Assembly: GCA_945906725.1 (NCBI GenBank)
Contig: CAMDRI010000002.1
Location: 1 to 64,000, forward strand
Reading direction: 5' to 3'
From: Candidatus Kuenenia stuttgartensis
Lineage (GTDB): Bacteria; Planctomycetota; Planctomycetia; Planctomycetales; Planctomycetaceae
DNA: 64,000 nucleotides
Part shown: one piece after another, positions 20,781 to 31,307 of the stretch
Numbering within the stretch: the stretch's first letter is position 1
Layout: each line of letters opens with the position of its first letter
Notes under the pieces: model-generated
What the model was told of the DNA's origin: nothing
The model's input: only the letters and a program-made list of their open reading frames with translations
The model's database searches: none
Program-made: the position numbers and the translations under genes

Positions 20781-22067
20781 TCACGGACCTTTGAAGACCA
20801 CGCCCTCTTTCATCACGAAGACGACGTTCTTCATGAGGCTGATGTCGATCAGCGGGTCGCCTCTAACTGCCACGATGTCGGCCAGTTTCTTCTCTTCGAG
20901 CGTTCCCAGCCGATCTTCGATTTTGAGCAGTTGCGCACTCACGAGTGTCGCGGACTGAATCGCCTTCATCGGCGGCATTCCGCCAGCGACCATCATTTCA
21001 AACTCATGAGCGTTCTGACCGTGCGGCGATACGCCCGAGTCGGTACCGAACGCAATTTTCACTCCGGCGGCGTGGGCTTTTTTGAACGTGTCGCGGATCT
21101 GCGGACCGATGGCGGCGGCTTTCGGACGCACGATCTCGGGGAAGTAGCCCGGCTCTTTGGATTTCATCGCGACCCACTCGCCGGCCATGTTCGTGGGAAC
21201 CCAATAGGTGCCGTTCTTTTTCATCAGCTCCATAATCTCGTCGGTCATGTAGGTGCCGTGCTCGATGGAATCGACTCCGGCCAGCACCGCGCGTTTCATA
21301 CCTTCGGTGCCGTGGGCATGCACGGCTACGATCATGTTGTAGTCGTGGGCGGTCGAGACGATGGCCTGCAATTCCTCAGAAGTGAACTGCGGATTCTGTC
21401 CGCTGGCGGCAAGGCTGAGCACTCCGCCGGTGGCGGTCAATTTGATGAGGTCGGCTCCGTCTTTGTAGCGCTGTCGCACGGCCTTGCGAGCATCGTCGGG
21501 GCCGTTGATGACTCCTTCGAGCGGGCCAGCGTCACGTTTGTAATCGCCTCGCAAAGCGTTGGTCGGATCGGCGTGACCGCCGGTTGTCGCCAGCGACTTA
21601 CCGGAGGTGAAGATGCGCGGTCCAGGCACCCAGCCGTTCTCGATCGCCTTGCGGAGCGCAATCGAGTTGACGCCGTTGTCTCCCAAGTCGCGCACGGTCG
21701 TGAAGCCTGCGAGCAGCGTGACTCGCGCGTAGACCGTCGAGCGCAGTGCATAGTCGGCCTGCTCCATAAAGAACCGCTCGGTGTACGAGTCCTTCGAGTG
21801 CTGCGACTGCAAATGCGTGTGCATGTCCATCAGGCCGGGCATCACAGTGTGCTCGGTGAGCCGAATCACCTTGTCGTCTGAACCGGCCTCAATGTAGCCA
21901 GCCACCACGCGTGTTATGCGGCCATTTTCGATGACGATCGATACTTCTTTGCGAGGCTGGTCATTCCGCCCGTCGATCATCCGGCCCGCATGAATGATCG
22001 TTGCCGCTTCCGCAGCCGACGAGAGAGTCGAGAGAACGATGACGACGATAAAAGTTGTCCAACGCAT
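20781..22067 (-). CDS. Exported amidohydrolase (imidazolonepropionase-like)
   Basis: The ATG at 22067 has AGGAA about 8 nt upstream and gives a 428-residue protein with a signal peptide ([20 protein letters not shown]). I prefer it to the longer frame to 22166. The amidohydrolase metal motif is [14 protein letters not shown] (HxH); a Lys/His region follows ([31 protein letters not shown]), and [11 protein letters not shown] carries the conserved Asp. The family includes Xaa-Pro dipeptidases and related cyclic amide hydrolases, usually with two zinc ions. The substrate is not evident. It converges with the RNase Z-like gene. Confidence 0.87.
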   Translation of the reverse strand: MRWTTFIVVIVLSTLSSAAEAATIIHAGRMIDGRNDQPRKEVSIVIENGRITRVVAGYIEAGSDDKVIRLTEHTVMPGLMDMHTHLQSQHSKDSYTERFFMEQADYALRSTVYARVTLLAGFTTVRDLGDNGVNSIALRKAIENGWVPGPRIFTSGKSLATTGGHADPTNALRGDYKRDAGPLEGVINGPDDARKAVRQRYKDGADLIKLTATGGVLSLAASGQNPQFTSEELQAIVSTAHDYNMIVAVHAHGTEGMKRAVLAGVDSIEHGTYMTDEIMELMKKNGTYWVPTNMAGEWVAMKSKEPGYFPEIVRPKAAAIGPQIRDTFKKAHAAGVKIAFGTDSGVSPHGQNAHEFEMMVAGGMPPMKAIQSATLVSAQLLKIEDRLGTLEEKKLADIVAVRGDPLIDISLMKNVVFVMKEGVVFKGP

Positions 22068-22210
22068 CGACTGTTTCCTGCTGCTGTCTCCGCACATCGC
22101 CAGTGTGCGCACCATCGGGGAGAAACACCCGCATCGCGGCGAATGGGGTGACGTGCCGACATTCAATCGTGCTTCGCGCGAAACGTGAAGTGAACCGAAT
22201 CATCTCGCGA

Positions 22211-22857
22211 AAACTATTGGCCGTTGTCCAACGAGGCGCAGACCAGTTCTTTGCCGCTGCGGGCGACAATGTGACAGTTGGCGTAGGCCGGCGGGGACCA
22301 GGCGACCTTTCTCCCCGCGAACGGCATCGTCGGTTCCAAGACGGCGACGCGACTGAGTTCCTCGTAACTCTCGGCAGTGAATTGAGCGCGAATCAGCTTC
22401 CCTTTGTTCGTGTAGAGCAACACCGAATCGCCGTTTGGAGTCAGATGGATGCTCGCCCCGTTTCTCAGATCGGTATCGGGACGGGACCAATCTCCTGCGT
22501 CGGCTCGAAAGCCCAGTCCTCGTAGGCGACTTCGTAGATGTGACTCCAAGTCTCCTGGCCCGTCGTTTCGTCCCAACAGTGGAGACGCTTCTTACCCGGA
22601 TAGTCCGACAAGTCCGAGTCATGCAGGAAGACCCGCCCCTGAGCCGCTACCGGACTGACGAACTCCCAAACAACCGGGACTCGCCGGCGGACTTTCAATC
22701 CTTCGGCCGGGAACGATTGCAGCAAGCCGGTTTCACAGCACACCCCATCGCGGTTCGGCCCGCGCCACTGCGGCCAATCCTCGGCTCGCAGTTTCGCCAC
22801 CAGCAACAGCGGCAAGCCGAGCACGACCGCCACAAAGATCTTGGCGGACCGGAGCAT
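22211..22857 (-). pseudogene. PQQ-type beta-propeller pseudogene with internal deletion
   Basis: The 5' part (22857 to about 22465) encodes a signal peptide and the start of a propeller protein: DWPQWRGPNRDGV, QGRVFLHDSDLS, LHCWDETTGQETWSHIYEVAY and DWAFEPTQEIGPVP. It then stops at 22465. In another minus-strand frame, 22576-22214 continues with the C-terminal part of the same family: GASIHLTPNGDSVLLYTNKG, KLIRAQFTAESYEELSRV, AGRKVAWSPPAYANCHIV and KELVCASL. Full-length relatives, as I recall them, have about 400 residues, so roughly 200 residues of central blades are missing and the frame shifts at the junction. This is a decayed gene rather than two genes. Confidence 0.8.
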
Positions 22858-23051
22858 TGATAACCTCCTGCACGACTTCGCCGAAGACTCATATCGAGAC
22901 GGCAGAGCGGTTTATCCCGGTGCTTCGCGGGAGTCAAATCGCAGCACTCGGACGTTGTCGTTCCGATAGAGTGGCGTGGTCCTTTGCGTCTTCGCGGCTT
23001 CGCGTTCAAGATGCCTCGTATTCAACAACCTCTTTTCCCGAAAGGCATCAC

Positions 23052-23897
23052 ATGCGTAAGACGTTCATTCTGCTCGGCCTGTCGCTGGTTGTGGGCGCGG
23101 CTGTCGGTTTTCAAGCGGCCAAGTTTGGTCCCGTGAATCCTGACCCCAACGGCGTCCGTCCGATTGACGCTGCAGACACTCTTTTCATCGAGGACATGAC
23201 CTGGATGGAGGTTCGCGACGCGATGAAAGCCGGCAAGGACACCGTGCTGATCGCGACCGGAGGCATCGAGCAGAACGGACCGTATCTGGCCGCCAACAAA
23301 CACCAAGTCGTGCTGCGTGGGACGACCGACGCGATCGCTCGCAAGTTGGGAAACACGCTGGTCGCGCCGCTGATTGGCTTCGTCCCCGAGGGAGACATCG
23401 ACCCGCCGACGGTTCACATGAAGTATCCCTCGACCGTCAGCTTGACCGAGGACACTTACCGGCGACTACTGACCGATATTTGCTCGTGCTATCGGACGCA
23501 CGGCTTCAAACACGTTGTGTTGATCGGCGACAGCGGAGGCAACCAAAACGGCATGAAGGCGGTCGCGGAAGAACTCAACGCCAAGTGGAAGAACGGCAAG
23601 ACAAAATTCCATTTCATTCCGGAGTACTACAACTACGGTGACCTCACCAAGTGGCTAGAAGAGCACGACATCAAGCAGACCGACGAGGGCCTGCACGACG
23701 ACTTCGCGATGGAAGCGATGATGCTGAGCATCGACCCAGTCAGCATCCGCATGAAGCAACGCGTAAAGGCGGGCAAGTTCAAGATCAACGACGTTAACCT
23801 TGCGCCCATCGAGAAGACGATCGCAATCGGCAAGAAGATCATCGACTTTCGCGCCGAATTGACGGTCAAGCGGATCCGCCAGGCGACAGCCAAGTAG
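23052..23897 (+). CDS. Creatininase-family protein with altered metal ligands
   Basis: From the ATG at 23052 the product has 281 residues. A signal peptide or membrane anchor (RKTFILLGLSLVVGAAVGF) is followed by the creatininase fold. The family's GSxEQHGPHLP..TD motif reads ATGGIEQNGPYLAANKHQ here, so the second His ligand is Asn and the Asp ligand position is occupied by His or Lys. The NGHGGN motif reads IGDSGGNQNG, replacing His by Asp. EGDIDPPTVHMKYPSTVSL is the substrate-loop region. A related branch with such replacements is known to me, so the metal site may be rearranged rather than lost. The reaction is unknown. The export signal is unusual for creatininase itself. Confidence 0.8.
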   Translation: MRKTFILLGLSLVVGAAVGFQAAKFGPVNPDPNGVRPIDAADTLFIEDMTWMEVRDAMKAGKDTVLIATGGIEQNGPYLAANKHQVVLRGTTDAIARKLGNTLVAPLIGFVPEGDIDPPTVHMKYPSTVSLTEDTYRRLLTDICSCYRTHGFKHVVLIGDSGGNQNGMKAVAEELNAKWKNGKTKFHFIPEYYNYGDLTKWLEEHDIKQTDEGLHDDFAMEAMMLSIDPVSIRMKQRVKAGKFKINDVNLAPIEKTIAIGKKIIDFRAELTVKRIRQATAK

Positions 23898-23975
23898 CCG
23901 AGCTTCGCCTTCACAGGACGAGCGCCTGCCGACACAATCCGCCGCGACCTGAACGGACTCAGGGAGGAGCAAGAA

Positions 23976-24752
23976 ATGTCGCAGGAATTACGTCGGCTCG
24001 TCGAAGCAACGCTTGTGCTGGAGCGAGATGCCCAACATCGTTTGGCGAAGATTTTCGATTCCCTTTTGAACTCGTCGCCCTTCGTCGACCAGCCGAACTT
24101 CTCGGCATTGTGCGACGAGGATTTGGCGCACCTGTTCGATCAGTACGACCAGCGGTTTCTTCAGGGAACGTGCCGGCGCACGCTCGATGCGATGGGCAGT
24201 CCGATTGATTTTCGCGTCTCGCCGAGAATGACGCGCGCGGGGGGCAAAACAACACGGATCGTGCCGCGAGTCGCTCGCGGATTGTCCCCCGTGCCGCGAT
24301 TCGAGATCGCGGTCTCGTCGACGCTGCTGTTTCAAACGTTCGCCGACATCGAGCGGCCAATCAAAGTCACCGGCGTGCTCTGCCACAATCGGCTCGAAGC
24401 CTTGCAACGCATCTTCGAGCACGAACTAATTCACCTCGTCGAGATGCTGCTATGGCAGGCGTCCTGCTGCGGTGCTCCGAGATTCAAGGACATCGCCGGC
24501 CGCTTCTTCGGACACAAGGAATCGAATCATCAGCTCATCACGCCGGACGAGCGTGCTCGCGAGAAATTCGGCATCCGCCCCGGCGACCGTGTGAAATTCG
24601 AAATGGACGGCCTCCCCTACTCCGGCATCGTCAACCGCGTCACCAAACGAGCCACGATCCTCGTCGAGGATTCGCGCGGCCCGCGATACTCTGACGGCAA
24701 ACGCTACGCAAAGTTCTACATCCCGGTGGGAATGCTCGAACGTTGCGCCTAA
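23976..24752 (+). CDS. SprT-like zinc metalloprotease-domain protein
   Basis: This 258-residue protein carries the zinc signature FEHELIHLVEMLLW (HExxH form HELIH) with a downstream HKESNHQL that could supply further ligands and GRFFGHKES, as in SprT-like domains. The C-terminal portion (PGDRVKFEMDGLPYSGIVNRVTKRATILVE) looks like a small beta-barrel nucleic-acid or protein-binding extension. No signal peptide is visible. SprT-like proteins are often linked to DNA-protein crosslink proteolysis, but function is not proven here. The start is at 23976 with GGGAGGAGCAAGAA upstream. The next gene starts 62 nt downstream. Confidence 0.78.
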   Translation: MSQELRRLVEATLVLERDAQHRLAKIFDSLLNSSPFVDQPNFSALCDEDLAHLFDQYDQRFLQGTCRRTLDAMGSPIDFRVSPRMTRAGGKTTRIVPRVARGLSPVPRFEIAVSSTLLFQTFADIERPIKVTGVLCHNRLEALQRIFEHELIHLVEMLLWQASCCGAPRFKDIAGRFFGHKESNHQLITPDERAREKFGIRPGDRVKFEMDGLPYSGIVNRVTKRATILVEDSRGPRYSDGKRYAKFYIPVGMLERCA

Positions 24753-24814
24753 AGTGTTCGCGTGCCGAACGACCGTTCGATTCGGCAACCACTCCCGCGG
24801 GAGGATCATCGGAC

Positions 24815-27016
24815 ATGGCTGTGCGTTTTCGTGATGCTCTGCTGATGGCCGCTGGTTTCGTCGCATTGAGTATCTCAGTCTTTGGTGAAGAGCCGACCGA
24901 GTACGAGGTCACCGACGCCGATCGCGAGCACTGGTCGTTCCGCCCGATCGCTCGGCCGGCAGTGCCGACGGTGAAGAATCATAATTGGGTGCGCAATCCA
25001 ATTGATGCCTTCATCCTGGCGAAGTTGGAAGTGGCCGATTGGCAACCGAATCCGCCCGCAGCGAAACGCGACCTGCTGCGACGAACGTTGCTCGACCTGA
25101 CCGGCATGCCACCGACGATTGACGAACAGGATCAATTCCTCGCAAACGATTCACCGATCGCCTTCGAGCGATTGATCGACGATTTACTCGCGCGACCGAG
25201 CTACGGTGAACGTTGGGGTCGGCACTGGCTCGACCTCGTCCGCTACGCCGAGACGAACGGCTACGAACGGGACGGCGCGAAGCCGAGCGTCTGGCGATTT
25301 CGTGACTACGCCATCGACACCTTCAACGCCGACAAGCCGTATGACCGGTTCATCGTCGAGCAGTTCGCGGGCGATGAACTCACCGACGCCTCGACCGAAA
25401 CCGTCATCGCCACCGGATTTCATCGGCTCGGCCCGTTCGACGACGAACCGGCCGACTTCGAGCAAGACCGCTACGACCAACTCGACGACATTATTCGCAC
25501 GACGTCGCAAGCGTTTCTGGGGATCACGCTCGGCTGTGCTCGCTGCCACAACCACAAGTTCGATCCACTGACAAATCACGATTACTACCGCATCGCCGCC
25601 GTGCTTAATCCGCTCAAGCGACCGCTGAACGGTCGCACGGAACTCGACCTGCCCGCCGGCACGTTGCCGCAACGTGCCGCTCTGATGGAAAGGGACCGTC
25701 GCATCGACGAGTTCCACAAACAGATCGCCGAGATCCGCGATTCGATTCGCAGCGATTTCCTCACCTCCGGCAAGAGTGAATTGTCCGTCGAGGCCGCCGC
25801 CGCGTTCGGCATCCCGCCGGACAAACGAACGCCGCCCCAGAAGGAACTGGTCGCCAAACACACCCCGCAACTCGAAGCGGAGTTGCTCGCGGCGTTGCCG
25901 GCCGACCAGCGGCAACGAATCAACAACCTCGAACAACACATCGGCGCGCTGCGCGTCGCGACTCCCGATTTGCCACGCGGCTACTTCATGACCGAATCGA
26001 CGGAGCCGCCACCAAAATCGTTTCTACTGTTGCGCGGTCAAGCGTCAGCTCGTGGGCCGGAGGTGCAACCCGCAGTCCCGGTCGTACTGACGCACCAGCC
26101 GCTCGCGTTCGCCAATCGCCCGACCACGCACGGCACCAGCGGTCGCCGTCTCGAGTTCGCTCGCTGGATGGCGAGTGCCAACAACCCGCTCACCGCGCGA
26201 GTCATCGTCAATCGCGTCTGGCAGTATCACTTCGGCGAGGGACTCGTCCGCACCCCCAGTGATTTCGGAATCATCGGCGAAGCTCCCACGCATCCCGAAT
26301 TACTCGACTGGTTGGCTCATTGGTTTTCGCACGACGCCAACTGGTCGATCAAAAGGCTGCATCGGCTGATCCTGTCAAGCAGCACCTTCCAGATGAGCAA
26401 AGCCGATCATCCGGTCTACGGCGAACAAGACCCGCGCAACGTCAAGTTCTGGCGATTCCCGTATCGCCGGCTGGAAGTTGAAGCGATACGCGACTCGATG
26501 CTGTCGGCCAGCGGCGAGTTGCGGCGCACGATGGGCGGTCCGGGTGTGTATCTGGAAATCCCGCCGGAAGTGCTCGCTGGCAACAGCGATCCGAATGTCG
26601 TCTGGCCAAACTTCGACGAGGCTGCCTCGTCACGACGCACGGTCTACGCCTTCGTGAAACGAGCACTTGTCGTCCCGTTCCTCGAAGTGCTCGACGTCTG
26701 CGACACGACCCGCTCAACGGAACTGCGAAATCGGACCACAATCTCGACGCAAGCGCTGACGCTGTTCAACGGTAACTTCGCCAATCGACAGGCAAGACAC
26801 CTCGCCGAGCGTCTGCAACGCGAAGCGGGGGACAATCCCGTACGGCAGATCGAACTCGCCTATCGCCTGACGCTTTGCCGATCACCAATTCCCTCCGAAC
26901 TCGCCACGATGCGGCAATTCCTAACCAACGCGGAAAGTGCCGAGAACCACGGCCAGGCGCTCGAACAACTCTGCCGCGTGATCCTAAACCTCAACGAGTT
27001 CGTGTATTCGAACTGA
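24815..27016 (+). CDS. DUF1549/DUF1553 protein without PSCyt1 domain
   Basis: The ATG at 24815, preceded by GGGAGG about 11 nt upstream, gives a 733-residue protein with a signal peptide (VRFRDALLMAAGFVALSISVFG). It has DUF1549 (EHWSFRPIARPAVPTV, RNPIDAFILAKLE) with CARCHNHKFDPL near residue 240, and DUF1553 (ANNPLTARVIVNRVWQYHFGE onward). It lacks the N-terminal CxxCH module. No DUF1501 gene is adjacent, unlike the pairs earlier in the window, so it is a stand-alone member. It starts 62 nt after the SprT-like gene and is followed by a TPR protein gene. Confidence 0.87.
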   Translation: MAVRFRDALLMAAGFVALSISVFGEEPTEYEVTDADREHWSFRPIARPAVPTVKNHNWVRNPIDAFILAKLEVADWQPNPPAAKRDLLRRTLLDLTGMPPTIDEQDQFLANDSPIAFERLIDDLLARPSYGERWGRHWLDLVRYAETNGYERDGAKPSVWRFRDYAIDTFNADKPYDRFIVEQFAGDELTDASTETVIATGFHRLGPFDDEPADFEQDRYDQLDDIIRTTSQAFLGITLGCARCHNHKFDPLTNHDYYRIAAVLNPLKRPLNGRTELDLPAGTLPQRAALMERDRRIDEFHKQIAEIRDSIRSDFLTSGKSELSVEAAAAFGIPPDKRTPPQKELVAKHTPQLEAELLAALPADQRQRINNLEQHIGALRVATPDLPRGYFMTESTEPPPKSFLLLRGQASARGPEVQPAVPVVLTHQPLAFANRPTTHGTSGRRLEFARWMASANNPLTARVIVNRVWQYHFGEGLVRTPSDFGIIGEAPTHPELLDWLAHWFSHDANWSIKRLHRLILSSSTFQMSKADHPVYGEQDPRNVKFWRFPYRRLEVEAIRDSMLSASGELRRTMGGPGVYLEIPPEVLAGNSDPNVVWPNFDEAASSRRTVYAFVKRALVVPFLEVLDVCDTTRSTELRNRTTISTQALTLFNGNFANRQARHLAERLQREAGDNPVRQIELAYRLTLCRSPIPSELATMRQFLTNAESAENHGQALEQLCRVILNLNEFVYSN

Positions 27017-27137
27017 GCTTCTTGGGGCACGATTTCAAGGTGTCTCTTTTGGATTCTTTTCACGGATAGGTTGAAAACCTGCCCCTCGATTTGACATCAT
27101 CATCCGCCCACAACTTCCCACCGACAAAGGTGCCCAC

Positions 27138-28754
27138 ATGCCATCCCGCCTGATTTTTGGTGTCGCTCTCACCATCAGCCTGTTTGCCAACTCTGCGTTC
27201 GCGCAGAACAAGATCGACGAACTGTCGCTCGACCGCTGGAAGCTACTCCGGGAAGCCGAGCGGCACCAAATGAACGTCGCCGAGAAATACTACCGCGAAC
27301 GCCAGTACAAGGTCGCTCTGGGCGAGTATGAAAAGTTTGTGACGCTCTACGAGAAAAGCGAAGGCTCATCGTTCGCTCAGTTCAAATGGGCGATCTGCCA
27401 GATTCATTTGAAGAAGCTCAACACGGCGATCGGCGACGGCTTTCAGACGGTCATCGACTACTGGCCCGATTCGCAGGATGCTCCGAACGCGGCGTACTAC
27501 ATTGGCCGCTGTCAGAAGGAGATGGGAGAGCCGAAGAAGGCCAAGAAGTCGTACATGCAGGTGGTTTCCAAGTACGAGTCGTCGCTGGCAGCGGTGTATT
27601 CGCTGTCCGACATGATCGACATCGCAGATTTAGAAATGGACATTCCCGCCAAGGTCGCCACTTGGCGGAAACTCGTTTACGAGATCAAGCGGACTCCGGG
27701 GGACGCCAACAGCCTGTGCGTGCAAGCGTCGATTCAACTCGCGAACTATTACTTCTCCATCGGGCAACCGGTGGACGGCGTGGCTTCCATCGCCACCACC
27801 TACAATGACAACCAATTCCCGTATCACCTGTGGTACTACTGCCGGACTCCGATCGGCCAACTCGCCGCGGACGTGAAGACCAAAGACAAAGCGGACAAGT
27901 CGGCCGACGGATGCGTGGCCGCGATTCGCGAACGGATTCCAACCGACCTCACCAAAGAAGAGGACAAGAAGAACGCTCGCGAGTGGTCGTACTACATCGC
28001 TGACATCCACGCCTACTCTCGCCGCGACGACAAGGTGATCGAGGCATACCAAGCCATCATCAAGCAGTACGGAGTCGATGACCCGACGTTGCAACGCTTC
28101 GCCGATTGGTACAAGTCGGTGTTGAAATACGACGAAGCTCGGAAGCTCTACGGCCAGTTCGCGAACCGGCCTGAAGGGCTGAGCCAGATCGCTTGGAGTT
28201 TCGTCCAACAGCAGAAGTACGACGATGCGGTCGCTCATTACCGCCAAGCCGCCGGCCTGGACAGCCAGAATCAACCGAAGTGGAACGAAGCGATCGCCGT
28301 CGCGTTTCGCCACGGCAGCCGTTGGAAAGAGGCCATCGACGCCTTCACCGAGAACCTCAAAATCGACGCGACCAACACGGAGAAATGGTTGTGGTGGATC
28401 GCCATCACGCAGCGCGACGGCGGCATGTACAAGGAGGCGATCGGTACGTTCCGCCAATGCACCAACTTCCCAGAAAACACCAAGTGGATGGCGTGGTGTC
28501 ACCGTCAACTCAAGGAATGGAACGAGTCAATCATCCTTTACGGCCAAGTCACGGCGAGCGCTCCCGACGCTCCGTGGGCGCTGTACCAAATCGCGCAAGT
28601 CCGTGAGGCCGCCGGCGACAAGGAGGCCGCCATCAAGGCCTACCAAACCGTTTGCAAGAAGTTCCCAAAGGACGGCCACGCCGCACAGGCTCACGCACAT
28701 TTGCAGACGGTCTACAAGATCAACGTCACTCTCGGCGGTGCAGCCGAGGATTAG
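27138..28754 (+). CDS. Exported TPR-repeat protein
   Basis: This 538-residue protein has a signal peptide (MPSRLIFGVALTISLFANSAFAQ) and then tetratricopeptide-like repeats through most of its length, for example AEKYYRERQYKVALGEYEKFV, AAYYIGRCQKEMGEPKKAKKSY, VQQQKYDDAVAHYRQAAG, GMYKEAIGTFRQC and VREAAGDKEAAIKAYQTVC. TPR domains mediate protein interactions, and this one would act in the periplasm. It resembles the planctomycete tetratricopeptide proteins with no known partner. The gap to the preceding DUF1549/DUF1553 gene contains a half copy of the GGGGCAGGTTTTC palindrome. Confidence 0.82.
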   Translation: MPSRLIFGVALTISLFANSAFAQNKIDELSLDRWKLLREAERHQMNVAEKYYRERQYKVALGEYEKFVTLYEKSEGSSFAQFKWAICQIHLKKLNTAIGDGFQTVIDYWPDSQDAPNAAYYIGRCQKEMGEPKKAKKSYMQVVSKYESSLAAVYSLSDMIDIADLEMDIPAKVATWRKLVYEIKRTPGDANSLCVQASIQLANYYFSIGQPVDGVASIATTYNDNQFPYHLWYYCRTPIGQLAADVKTKDKADKSADGCVAAIRERIPTDLTKEEDKKNAREWSYYIADIHAYSRRDDKVIEAYQAIIKQYGVDDPTLQRFADWYKSVLKYDEARKLYGQFANRPEGLSQIAWSFVQQQKYDDAVAHYRQAAGLDSQNQPKWNEAIAVAFRHGSRWKEAIDAFTENLKIDATNTEKWLWWIAITQRDGGMYKEAIGTFRQCTNFPENTKWMAWCHRQLKEWNESIILYGQVTASAPDAPWALYQIAQVREAAGDKEAAIKAYQTVCKKFPKDGHAAQAHAHLQTVYKINVTLGGAAED

Positions 28755-29161
28755 TCTTGCCAACCAAGTGTGTAGTTTTGCCGACTGCGACTCCTCCGAT
28801 TTTTCCAGCGGCACCGATCGTAAGAGCCGCTCGGATCGTGGGAACGGGGTTGTGAGTCAGTGACTTGGCCGGTTCGGTAAGAAGCCAACGATTTTGTCGG
28901 TTTTGAAGTTGCGCAGAGCCTCGATCAAGTTTTCGCAGCCGGCAACTCCTTGACCGAAGGGGGGCGTTGGGTATGCTTCGCCCGTTCGTGGGAGACGCAG
29001 GGACGTGCCTCCAAGTCTGAACGCTTAAGGACTTGTCGAGTTCAGAAAACTGCTTTTCAAAGGTCGTTGCCTCACGGCCGAATAATCGCCCCAGCCGTTG
29101 TTTGCCCCAAGGTCGCTTTGCTCGGTTGCTTCGTTGCCAACGCGCCCACCAGGGAGAGATC
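28755..29161. other. Intergenic region upstream of dnaG
   Basis: About 400 nt between the TPR gene and dnaG. It should contain the promoter of the dnaG-rpoD operon, but I cannot point to a convincing -10/-35 pair. AGGGAGAG at 29150-29157 is the ribosome binding site for dnaG. I see no palindrome, RNA gene or rpsU gene here. Confidence 0.5.
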
Positions 29162-31177
29162 GTGTCCACAGAACTCGCCAACAACGACTTCAAGGAATTG
29201 GTTCGATCCCGAACCGATCTTGTCGCGCTGGTCGGTGAATCGGTGGCGCTGACACCCTCGCGAGGCGGGGCCGAGTTCAAGTGCCTCTGCCCCTTCCACG
29301 ACGACCATTCGCCGTCGCTCGTCGTGTATCCCGATCGACAGACGTTTCGCTGCTGGGCGTGCAGCACGGGCGGCGACTGTTTCACTTGGGCGATGGAGTT
29401 CGACAAAGTCGAGTTCCGCGAAGCTCTCGAATCGCTGGCCAAACGAGCTGGCTTGGAAATGCCGACCTTCTCCGGCCGTCGCCAGGAGAACGCCGTCGCA
29501 AAGACCGACGTGCTCGACGTACTGACTTGGGCGGAGAACGAGTTTCATCGCTGTCTACTCGATTCGCAGATGGCCGCGCCGGCTCGCGACTATTTGAAGG
29601 AACGCGGTTTCACCGCCGAGACGATTGCCAGGTTCAAGCTCGGATTCGCTCCGAATGACGGCCAGTGGATCATTGCTCGTGGACGCGGGAAGATTTCCCT
29701 CGAAGCAATGGAGACCGCGCGACTCATCAAAAAGAGTGACGAGGGGGATGGCTACTACCAGTTCTTCCGCAATCGCGTGCTGTTTCCGATTCGGAACGAC
29801 AAAGGCCGTTGCGTGTCGTTCGGCGGCCGAGTGCTACCGCAGTTCGCTCAACCGGGAGTCGGCAAGTACATCAACGGTCTCGAAAGTGACGTGTATTCGA
29901 AGAGCAACTTGCTGTTCGGCTTTGACGCCGCCCGCGAGGGGATTCGCAAAGCACAAACGGCGGTCATCGTCGAAGGCTACACCGACGTGTTGATCCCGCA
30001 TCAGTTCGGAGTGACCAACGTCGTCGGCGTCTGCGGAACAGCTTTGACACAGGCTCACGTTGATCGCCTCAAACGATTCGCACAACGGATCGTGCTGATG
30101 TTCGACGGTGACGAAGCGGGACGGAACGCGGCCGAAAAGGCTCTCGCTAACTTCCTGGGCGAGAACATCGACTTGCGGGTTCTGGTGCTGCCGAACGATC
30201 AAGACCCGGACGAATTCCTGTTCGCTCATGGGGCAGACGAGTTTCGCCGCCAGATCGACATCGCGGCCGAGGCTTGGGATTTCAAACTGCAAACGGAAAT
30301 CAATCGGCACGGCCTGGAATCGATCGACGCTCGGCATCGCGTGTTGACCAGCATGTTGGATTTGCTCGGTAAAGTGCCAAAACTGCGTGGGTCGGCAAAA
30401 GAGGATGTGATCCTTAATCGGCTGGCGAGTCGTACGTTGCTGTCCGAGCAAGTCGTCCGACAGCGATTAACCGAGGCGCGATCGGCCGCCGCGTCTCTGC
30501 CTTCGCGTACAACGCAGAACACCTCGTTGCCAAACGGCAACAGGAACGCTGCGGGAATGCCTCAGAGTGGCTCAGAGACAACGGCTCGGACAATGAGTGC
30601 GCCGACTGCATCATTTGGCCACAAATCATTGCGGGTGGACGGCGCATTGACCAATCGCGGTCTATGCTTCTTCGATCGGCCTCTCTCCAAAGGAGACCGA
30701 ATGGAATGTGAATTGTTGGAGATCATCTTCACTGACCCTTCCACGCTGGATGTGATCCGACGGGAGATCGGTGACGAGGACTTTGACAACGAACAGACTC
30801 GTGCGTTACTGCAAGTCTGTTTTGACCTGATGGACCACGACGAGATGCCGACGTTTGAACGGATCAGCTCGGCGATCGAAAACCCGGCTCTGATGCGACT
30901 GTTGGTGTGGATCGACGAACAAGCTCGATTGAAGGAGATCGCAGACAAGCTGAAAGACAATTTGATGGCTCCCAGCGGCACGTCCGTGCCGCCGTATTTG
31001 ACGCTCGCACTGCAACCAATCCGGTTCCGCCGCGCCGAGCAACAACATCAGCGAAACACTGGGCGACTCGCCCAACAACCGGATGCGCGTGCCGGTCTAA
31101 ATCCCAACGCGAAAGCCCTGCTCGAGCAGGCCACAGCGTTTCATCAGAAACGTGCCGCCAAGGCAACTTGGCAGTAA
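29162..31177 (+). CDS. dnaG: DNA primase DnaG
   Basis: The GTG at 29162, with AGGGAGAG 5 nt upstream, is preferred over a longer frame from 29033. The 671-residue primase makes RNA primers at the replication fork. The N-terminal CHC2 zinc finger shows Cys43, His46, Cys64 and Cys67. The catalytic core includes [18 protein letters not shown] and the TOPRIM motifs [29 protein letters not shown] and [10 protein letters not shown] variable Ser/Thr-rich linker (about residues 440-500) precedes the C-terminal helicase-binding domain. It is followed by rpoD, the conserved macromolecular-synthesis pair, with a palindrome at its stop codon. Confidence 0.95.
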   Translation: MSTELANNDFKELVRSRTDLVALVGESVALTPSRGGAEFKCLCPFHDDHSPSLVVYPDRQTFRCWACSTGGDCFTWAMEFDKVEFREALESLAKRAGLEMPTFSGRRQENAVAKTDVLDVLTWAENEFHRCLLDSQMAAPARDYLKERGFTAETIARFKLGFAPNDGQWIIARGRGKISLEAMETARLIKKSDEGDGYYQFFRNRVLFPIRNDKGRCVSFGGRVLPQFAQPGVGKYINGLESDVYSKSNLLFGFDAAREGIRKAQTAVIVEGYTDVLIPHQFGVTNVVGVCGTALTQAHVDRLKRFAQRIVLMFDGDEAGRNAAEKALANFLGENIDLRVLVLPNDQDPDEFLFAHGADEFRRQIDIAAEAWDFKLQTEINRHGLESIDARHRVLTSMLDLLGKVPKLRGSAKEDVILNRLASRTLLSEQVVRQRLTEARSAAASLPSRTTQNTSLPNGNRNAAGMPQSGSETTARTMSAPTASFGHKSLRVDGALTNRGLCFFDRPLSKGDRMECELLEIIFTDPSTLDVIRREIGDEDFDNEQTRALLQVCFDLMDHDEMPTFERISSAIENPALMRLLVWIDEQARLKEIADKLKDNLMAPSGTSVPPYLTLALQPIRFRRAEQQHQRNTGRLAQQPDARAGLNPNAKALLEQATAFHQKRAAKATWQ

Positions 31178-31260
31178 GTCAGGCTTTCAGCCTGACTCCA
31201 AATGGCGTCCGACTTTCAAGCCGACACCCGCTGCGGTTCAAGCTGGAAAGCCTGACCTAC
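31174..31260. repeat. Palindromic element between dnaG and rpoD (GTCAGGCTTTC family)
   Basis: GTCAGGCTTTCAGCCTGACT (31178-31197) is itself near-palindromic, and the outer arms GTAAGTCAGGCTTT and AAAGCCTGACCTAC (31247-31260) also pair. The element includes the dnaG stop codon and ends 47 nt before the rpoD start. A relative with the same ends (GTAGGTCA, TGACCTAC) is at 37544-37623. Confidence 0.8.
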
Positions 31261-31307
31261 AGTTCCCACACCCTTGCCGATTCCTACCGAACGCGAAGGA
31301 ACTGCCT

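Noticed and set aside
20748-21881. Plus-strand open frame of 377 residues
   Set aside because: It is antisense to the amidohydrolase gene, whose HxH and GTDSG motifs are clear.
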